Assembly (NCBI RefSeq): GCF_035958815.1
Contig: NZ_CP108383.1
Span: 5,704,001 to 5,768,000 of the forward strand
Direction of reading: 5' to 3'
Source: Nocardia sp. NBC_01327
Lineage (GTDB): Bacteria > Actinomycetota > Actinomycetes > Mycobacteriales > Mycobacteriaceae
DNA: 64,000 nt
A program made the translations under genes and the position numbers. Below, piece after piece: positions 59,883-64,000 of this stretch. The notes under the pieces are model-generated. The model was given only the letters and a program-made list of their open reading frames with translations. It was not told the origin of the DNA and ran no database searches. Every line of letters begins with the position of its first letter. Position 1 is the stretch's first letter.

Positions 59883-60044
59883 TCCGCTCGCTTTTGGGCG
59901 GATGCACAAGTGGGTGTCCGACAGTCTTGGCGATTGCCGGTAGCGGAGGCTATCGACTGTGCGGTGTGCTGAATGCCGACGACGAGGTCGCGCGGCGGGA
60001 TCGCCCGCAGGTGCGGCCTCCCGACCATTCGCAGAGGTAGATCG

Positions 60045-62105
60045 TTGACACGCAAGTCCCGGCCGGCTGTCCGCTGCCGCCTCGTCCCGCTCGCTGTGGC
60101 GGGGCTGTCCGCTTTCGCGATGACCGTGTCCAGCACCATGTTCGCGGGAGCCGTGCCCACCTCCGGCCCGGTGCCGAGCGCACCCGCGAACTTCGGACTG
60201 CCCGCGGACTATCAGCCGACCCCGGCGCCCTACGGCGTGGGTTATGAACTGGGACATGTGGTTCCGCTGTCCGACGGCACCCAGTTGCAGGCCGAGGTGC
60301 GGTATCCGACCGATCCGGCGACGGGGCAGCGGGCAGCCGGTGACTTCCCGGTGGTCGTCAATTTCACCACGTACGGCGCGGTCACCAGCGCGCTCACGGC
60401 GGCGATCACCAGCGTCATCGACGAGCTGCACATTCCGCTGCCCGACCAGCTCCGCGATGTGCGCCGGGTGATCAATCAGGCCACCAGCGCCCAGGACATG
60501 CTGGTGCGGCACGGCTATATCGAGGTGATCGCGGATGTGCGCGGCACCGGAGGTTCCACCGGCGCGTGGAATCCCGCGTCCCGCGAGGACGGCACCGACG
60601 GTGTGCAATTGGTGGATTGGGCCTCGAAGCTGCCCGGCTCCAATGGCAAGGTCGGCATGTTCGGGTATTCCTTCCCCGCCCTGAACGCCTTGCGCACCGC
60701 CGAGGCCATCGGCCCCGGATCGCCCCTGAAAGCCATTGTGCCCATGGCGATGCCGAACAATATCTTCAACGAGGTGCTCGGTCACGACGGCATGATGAGC
60801 CCCATCCTGCTGACCGCGATCTCGCTCATGGTGCCGTTCCTGAGCCTCATCGGCCCGTTCATGACCGCGGTGGTATCCCCGCAGACGTTCATGAAGTCCC
60901 TGGTGGATCATCTGCAGGCACTGGTCGCCTCGGACTCCACCATCAAACTGCTGCTGGAGGCGTACGCCGGCGGCCCGCTGGCGTACGACACCTCGTGGTG
61001 GCAGGAGCGGCGCTTCGAGACCGACCTGCACAATCTCGTCGACAACGGCATTGCCATGTACCAGGTCGGCGGTCTCTGGGACCTCTACCAGGAGGGCCCG
61101 TTCCGCAATTACTCGCAGTTGCAGAACCTTTCGGCCGGGCGCGATCAGTTCGCGCCCATGGCGAGCGATCAGCGGGCCGACGGGCGCTACCAATTGCTCA
61201 TGGGCCCTTGGTATCACGTGGGCCTGGGCGTCGGCCCCGGCTCGCGCCTGGACACCGATACGATCACCCTGGCGTGGTTCGACCGCTGGCTCAAGGACAT
61301 TCCCAACGGCGTCGACCACACCGACAAGCCGCTGCACCTCATCGATCCGGGCAACAATGCCGCCGATACCGCGCACTACCCGTTCGATCAGACCACCGTG
61401 ACGCAGCGCTATTTCGACGGTGACCGCCTCAGCGAGCAGCCGCCGACCGTCGCCGACGCCTCCGACCGGCTCGACTTCACCGGAATCGACAATCTGTGCA
61501 ACCGGCAGAGTCTGGGCCAGTACACCGCGGGGCTGCTCGACTTCGTCTTCCGCCTGTTCACCGCCTACAACCCCTGCACCGAGAAGGTGCTGGAGCCGAC
61601 CGCGGGCCTGAAGTACACCATGGATCCGGTGACCGAGCCGACCGTGCTGGCCGGACCCGCCAGTGTGTCGCTGTATGCCTCCTCCACCGGCACCGATGCG
61701 GCCTTCCAGGTCTGGCTCGACGATGTGGCGCCGGACGGTTCGGCCGTGAACATCACCGGCGGTTCCCAATTGGCGAGCCAGCGCACCCTCAACGATGACA
61801 AGACCTGGCACACACCGGACGGTACGGTCTACGCTCCCGAACACGTACTGACACTGGAGAACCAGAAGTTGCTGACGCCGGGCGAGGTGGTGAAGATGGA
61901 GATCAAGCTGCGCCCCACCTTCTATCGCCTCGAGCCCGGTCACGCACTGCGCCTGCGGATCTCGACGGGCACCTTCCCGTCCACCATGCCGATCCCCACG
62001 GATCTGCCGCGCCTGCTGGGCACGTCGCAGCAGCTGCAGCGCAATGCCGCGTGGCCGTCGAGTCTGGTGCTGCCGCTCGCACCCGCGGGCGCCTTCACGC
62101 ACTGA
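60045..62105 (+). CDS. Secreted CocE/NonD-type S15 hydrolase
   Basis: A 686-residue serine hydrolase. TTG start at 60045 with AGAGG 8-9 nt before, giving a basic leader and hydrophobic core (LVPLAVAGLSAFAMTVSS) with cleavage near AVP. Peptidase S15-type alpha/beta hydrolase domain (about 70-430): ADVRGTGGSTG near 177, nucleophile Ser in MFGYSFPAL, catalytic His in MGPWYHVGLG. C-terminal jelly-roll domain (about 480-680). Family activities: X-Pro dipeptidyl peptidase or ester/glutaryl hydrolase. It is followed by a strong hairpin. Confidence 0.9.
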   Translation: MTRKSRPAVRCRLVPLAVAGLSAFAMTVSSTMFAGAVPTSGPVPSAPANFGLPADYQPTPAPYGVGYELGHVVPLSDGTQLQAEVRYPTDPATGQRAAGDFPVVVNFTTYGAVTSALTAAITSVIDELHIPLPDQLRDVRRVINQATSAQDMLVRHGYIEVIADVRGTGGSTGAWNPASREDGTDGVQLVDWASKLPGSNGKVGMFGYSFPALNALRTAEAIGPGSPLKAIVPMAMPNNIFNEVLGHDGMMSPILLTAISLMVPFLSLIGPFMTAVVSPQTFMKSLVDHLQALVASDSTIKLLLEAYAGGPLAYDTSWWQERRFETDLHNLVDNGIAMYQVGGLWDLYQEGPFRNYSQLQNLSAGRDQFAPMASDQRADGRYQLLMGPWYHVGLGVGPGSRLDTDTITLAWFDRWLKDIPNGVDHTDKPLHLIDPGNNAADTAHYPFDQTTVTQRYFDGDRLSEQPPTVADASDRLDFTGIDNLCNRQSLGQYTAGLLDFVFRLFTAYNPCTEKVLEPTAGLKYTMDPVTEPTVLAGPASVSLYASSTGTDAAFQVWLDDVAPDGSAVNITGGSQLASQRTLNDDKTWHTPDGTVYAPEHVLTLENQKLLTPGEVVKMEIKLRPTFYRLEPGHALRLRISTGTFPSTMPIPTDLPRLLGTSQQLQRNAAWPSSLVLPLAPAGAFTH

Positions 62106-62138
62106 TCGCGCCCACAGAGCCCGGGGGGAACCGGGGAG

Positions 62139-62173
62139 GGGTGGTATGGCCGGTCGCCGCCGCCATACCACCC
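62139..62173 (+). terminator. Terminator of the S15 hydrolase gene
   Basis: GGGTGGTATGGC and GCCATACCACCC pair perfectly over 12 bp around an 11-nt GC-rich loop, 34 nt past the stop; only a two-base TT follows. Confidence 0.75.
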
Positions 62174-62280
62174 TTCGACGCATTCACCCCCGATGCCGCA
62201 TTCACCCCGGTGCATTGACACCCGCCTCCGCGCCCATCAAGCTGGACTCGATTCACCTGTCTGAGACAGAGGAGGCAGCA

Positions 62281-64000
62281 GTGGCGCTGCAGACACGCAC
62301 GGTGACCAATGGCGATATCGAGATCGCGGTCTACGAACAGGGCGTCCCCGAGGGACCGACCATCGTGCTGGTGCACGGCTGGCCGGATTCCCATCGCCTG
62401 TGGGACAACGTCCTGCCCCATCTGATCGACCGGTTCCGGGTCGTCACGTACGACGCGCGCGGGCACGGGAGGACCACCAATCCCCAGGACCATCGCGCCT
62501 TCCGGATTCCCGAGCTGGCGACCGATTTCTTCGCCGTCGCCGATGCGGTGAGCCCGCACGAGCCCGTCCATGTGCTGGCGCACGATTGGGGTTCGGTCAC
62601 GGTGTGGGATGCGGTGTGCGAACCGGATGCCGAACAGCGCATCGCCTCCTTCACCTCGGTCTCCGGCCCCAATCTCGACCATGCCGGACGCTGGGCCCGC
62701 CGCCGTCTCGCCCGGCCCACGCCGGGCAATCTGGTCGCGCCGCTGGCCCAATTGGCCTCGCTCGCCTATCAATTCGCCTTCATGTCGCCGGTGACCCCGC
62801 CGCTGGTGCGTATGGGCCTGCGCGGCCAGGTCTTCCGTCTCGGGCTGCGCCTGGCCCAGGGCACACCGTTCGAACAGGTCACGCTCGGCGATACCTTCAC
62901 CGAGGACGCCGCCAACGGCCTGCAGATCTATCGCGCGAATCTTGTGGTGGCCAAGCTCTTCTCCGCCCGCGACCGGCACACCAAGGTGCCGGTGCAGCTG
63001 ATCGTCGCCCAGTACGACCCGGCCGTGCGCCCCGCGGTCTTCGACGACGAATCCGAATGGACCGATCAGCTGTGGCGGCGGGATCTGAAAGCCGGTCACT
63101 GGGTGCCGTATTCGCATCCGCAGGTGCTGGCCCGCGCCACCGTCCAGCTCATCGACGCCGTCTCCGGGCAGGAACCCTCCCGCGAATTGCGCCGGGCCGA
63201 GGTGGGACGCACCCGCCGCCCGTTCGACGATCATCTGGTGGTGATCACCGGCGCGGGTTCGGGCATCGGCCGTGAGACGGCCCTGGCCTTCGCCCGGCTA
63301 GGGGCCGAGGTGGTCATCTCCGATATCAACGGCGATGCGGTCAAGGACACCGCGGCCATGATCGCCGAGTTCAACGGCAGCGCCTACCCCTACACCCTCG
63401 ACGTCTCCGACGAATCCGCGGTCCAGGCGCATGCCGACGAGGTCGCCGCCGTGCACGGCATTCCGGATGTGCTGGTCAACAATGCCGGAATCGGCCAGGC
63501 CGCACCGTTTCTGCGCACGCCCAGTGAGAGTTTCCGGCGCGTCCTGGACATCAATCTCTTCGGCGTGATCCACGGTTCCCGCGCCTTCGGCCGGCTCATG
63601 GCCGAGCGCGGGCTGGGCGGGCACATCGTGAATGTGTCCAGCATGGCCGCGTATACGCCGCAGCAGGGTTTCAGCGCGTACTCCACGAGCAAGTCCGCCG
63701 TGTTCACCTTCTCGGACTGCCTGCGTGCCGAACTGGCGCAGGACAATATCGGCGTCAGCACGATCTGCCCCGGCATCGTGCACACCAATATCGTTCGCAC
63801 CACCGAGTTCTCGGGTGTCACCGATGAACAGCAGCAACTGCGCCAGCGGGCCTTCGACACTCTCTACCGCCTGCGCAGCTACCCGCCCTCGAAGGTGGCG
63901 ACGGCGATAGTCCTTGCGGTACAGCGCAATCGCGCCGTGGTCCCGGTCACCCCGGAGGCGTGGGCCGCCTACTACGGCACCCGCCTCACCCCGCCGAGCC
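62281..64000 (+). CDS. Alpha/beta hydrolase-SDR fusion, EphD-like (partial, runs off the right edge)
   Basis: 573 codons are visible with no stop. The N-terminal hydrolase domain (about 1-295) has VHGWPDSHRLWDNV (oxyanion HGWP of epoxide hydrolases), nucleophile Asp in LAHDWGSVTVWD, and the His in LKAGHWVPYSHP. The C-terminal SDR (about 320 onward) has VVITGAGSGIGRETA, VNNAGIG, and YSTSKSA (Tyr/Lys pair). This two-domain order is that of mycobacterial EphD, acting on oxygenated fatty acids or mycolate precursors. GTG start with AGAGGAGG 6-7 nt upstream. Confidence 0.92.
   Translation, partial: MALQTRTVTNGDIEIAVYEQGVPEGPTIVLVHGWPDSHRLWDNVLPHLIDRFRVVTYDARGHGRTTNPQDHRAFRIPELATDFFAVADAVSPHEPVHVLAHDWGSVTVWDAVCEPDAEQRIASFTSVSGPNLDHAGRWARRRLARPTPGNLVAPLAQLASLAYQFAFMSPVTPPLVRMGLRGQVFRLGLRLAQGTPFEQVTLGDTFTEDAANGLQIYRANLVVAKLFSARDRHTKVPVQLIVAQYDPAVRPAVFDDESEWTDQLWRRDLKAGHWVPYSHPQVLARATVQLIDAVSGQEPSRELRRAEVGRTRRPFDDHLVVITGAGSGIGRETALAFARLGAEVVISDINGDAVKDTAAMIAEFNGSAYPYTLDVSDESAVQAHADEVAAVHGIPDVLVNNAGIGQAAPFLRTPSESFRRVLDINLFGVIHGSRAFGRLMAERGLGGHIVNVSSMAAYTPQQGFSAYSTSKSAVFTFSDCLRAELAQDNIGVSTICPGIVHTNIVRTTEFSGVTDEQQQLRQRAFDTLYRLRSYPPSKVATAIVLAVQRNRAVVPVTPEAWAAYYGTRLTPPS

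Noticed and set aside
58734..62183. Minus-strand open frame of 1,149 residues
   Set aside because: It is antisense to the PucR and S15 hydrolase genes, both with clear families. Long antisense frames are normal in DNA with very high third-position GC.
1..64000. tRNA or rRNA genes
   Set aside because: I looked for CCA-end cloverleaf patterns and rRNA blocks in the intergenic gaps and saw none; short tRNAs could still be missed without a covariance search.

Overview
The window is high-GC actinobacterial DNA. It carries the complete Pup-proteasome gene set (pup, prcB, prcA, dop, pafA), the pafBC regulators, an F420-type oxidoreductase, a deazaflavin-dependent nitroreductase-like protein and many TetR regulators. 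Together these point to the mycolic-acid-bearing actinobacteria, most likely Nocardia or a close relative (inference from gene content and order; no database search was possible).

Region by region. 1-7.8 kb: a decayed FAD monooxygenase, small stress-type proteins (CsbD, TerD-like), gluconokinase, and a 1,254-residue hybrid sensor kinase/SpoIIE phosphatase convergent with a STAS anti-anti-sigma factor. 7.8-11.5 kb: cobL, an SDR, a biliverdin-reductase-like protein and an Xaa-Pro peptidase. 11.5-19.4 kb: a lineage-specific block with a SnoaL-like protein, a 14-TM exporter, a 13-copy 16-bp tandem array, a giant LuxR (LAL) regulator and a Tat-exported phospholipase C. 19.5-35.8 kb: exonuclease, a DUF4333 protein, helY, tatC, tatA, a ketopantoate-reductase-like gene, pafC, pafB, pafA, prcA, prcB, pup, dop and a DUF418 membrane protein. 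From memory, cobL to DUF418 follows the order of M. tuberculosis Rv2072c-Rv2113, with insertions and losses. The mpa ATPase gene is not in the window.

35.8-43.3 kb is a redox/TetR cluster: three TetR genes, each next to an inverted-repeat operator, paired with an FAD monooxygenase, an AurF-type diiron oxygenase plus a DUF4873 protein, and a Ddn-like protein. 43.6-54.8 kb is an accessory stretch with orphan proteins, a Tat FAD oxidase, a methyltransferase, an IS110 relic, an intact IS256-family element with a visible target duplication, a secreted lipase and a DUF4189 protein. 55-64 kb holds glnA, then a co-directional lipid block: acyl-CoA synthetase, PucR regulator, secreted CocE/S15 hydrolase and an EphD-like hydrolase-SDR fusion cut by the window end.

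How the genes work together: Pup is deamidated by Dop, ligated to substrates by PafA, and the tagged proteins are degraded by PrcBA. PafBC, encoded just downstream of pafA, is known in mycobacteria as a DNA-damage regulator. The most unusual non-coding signal is a cluster of CIRCE-like half-sites between prcA and pafA, which would give pafA its own control separate from the proteasome operon.
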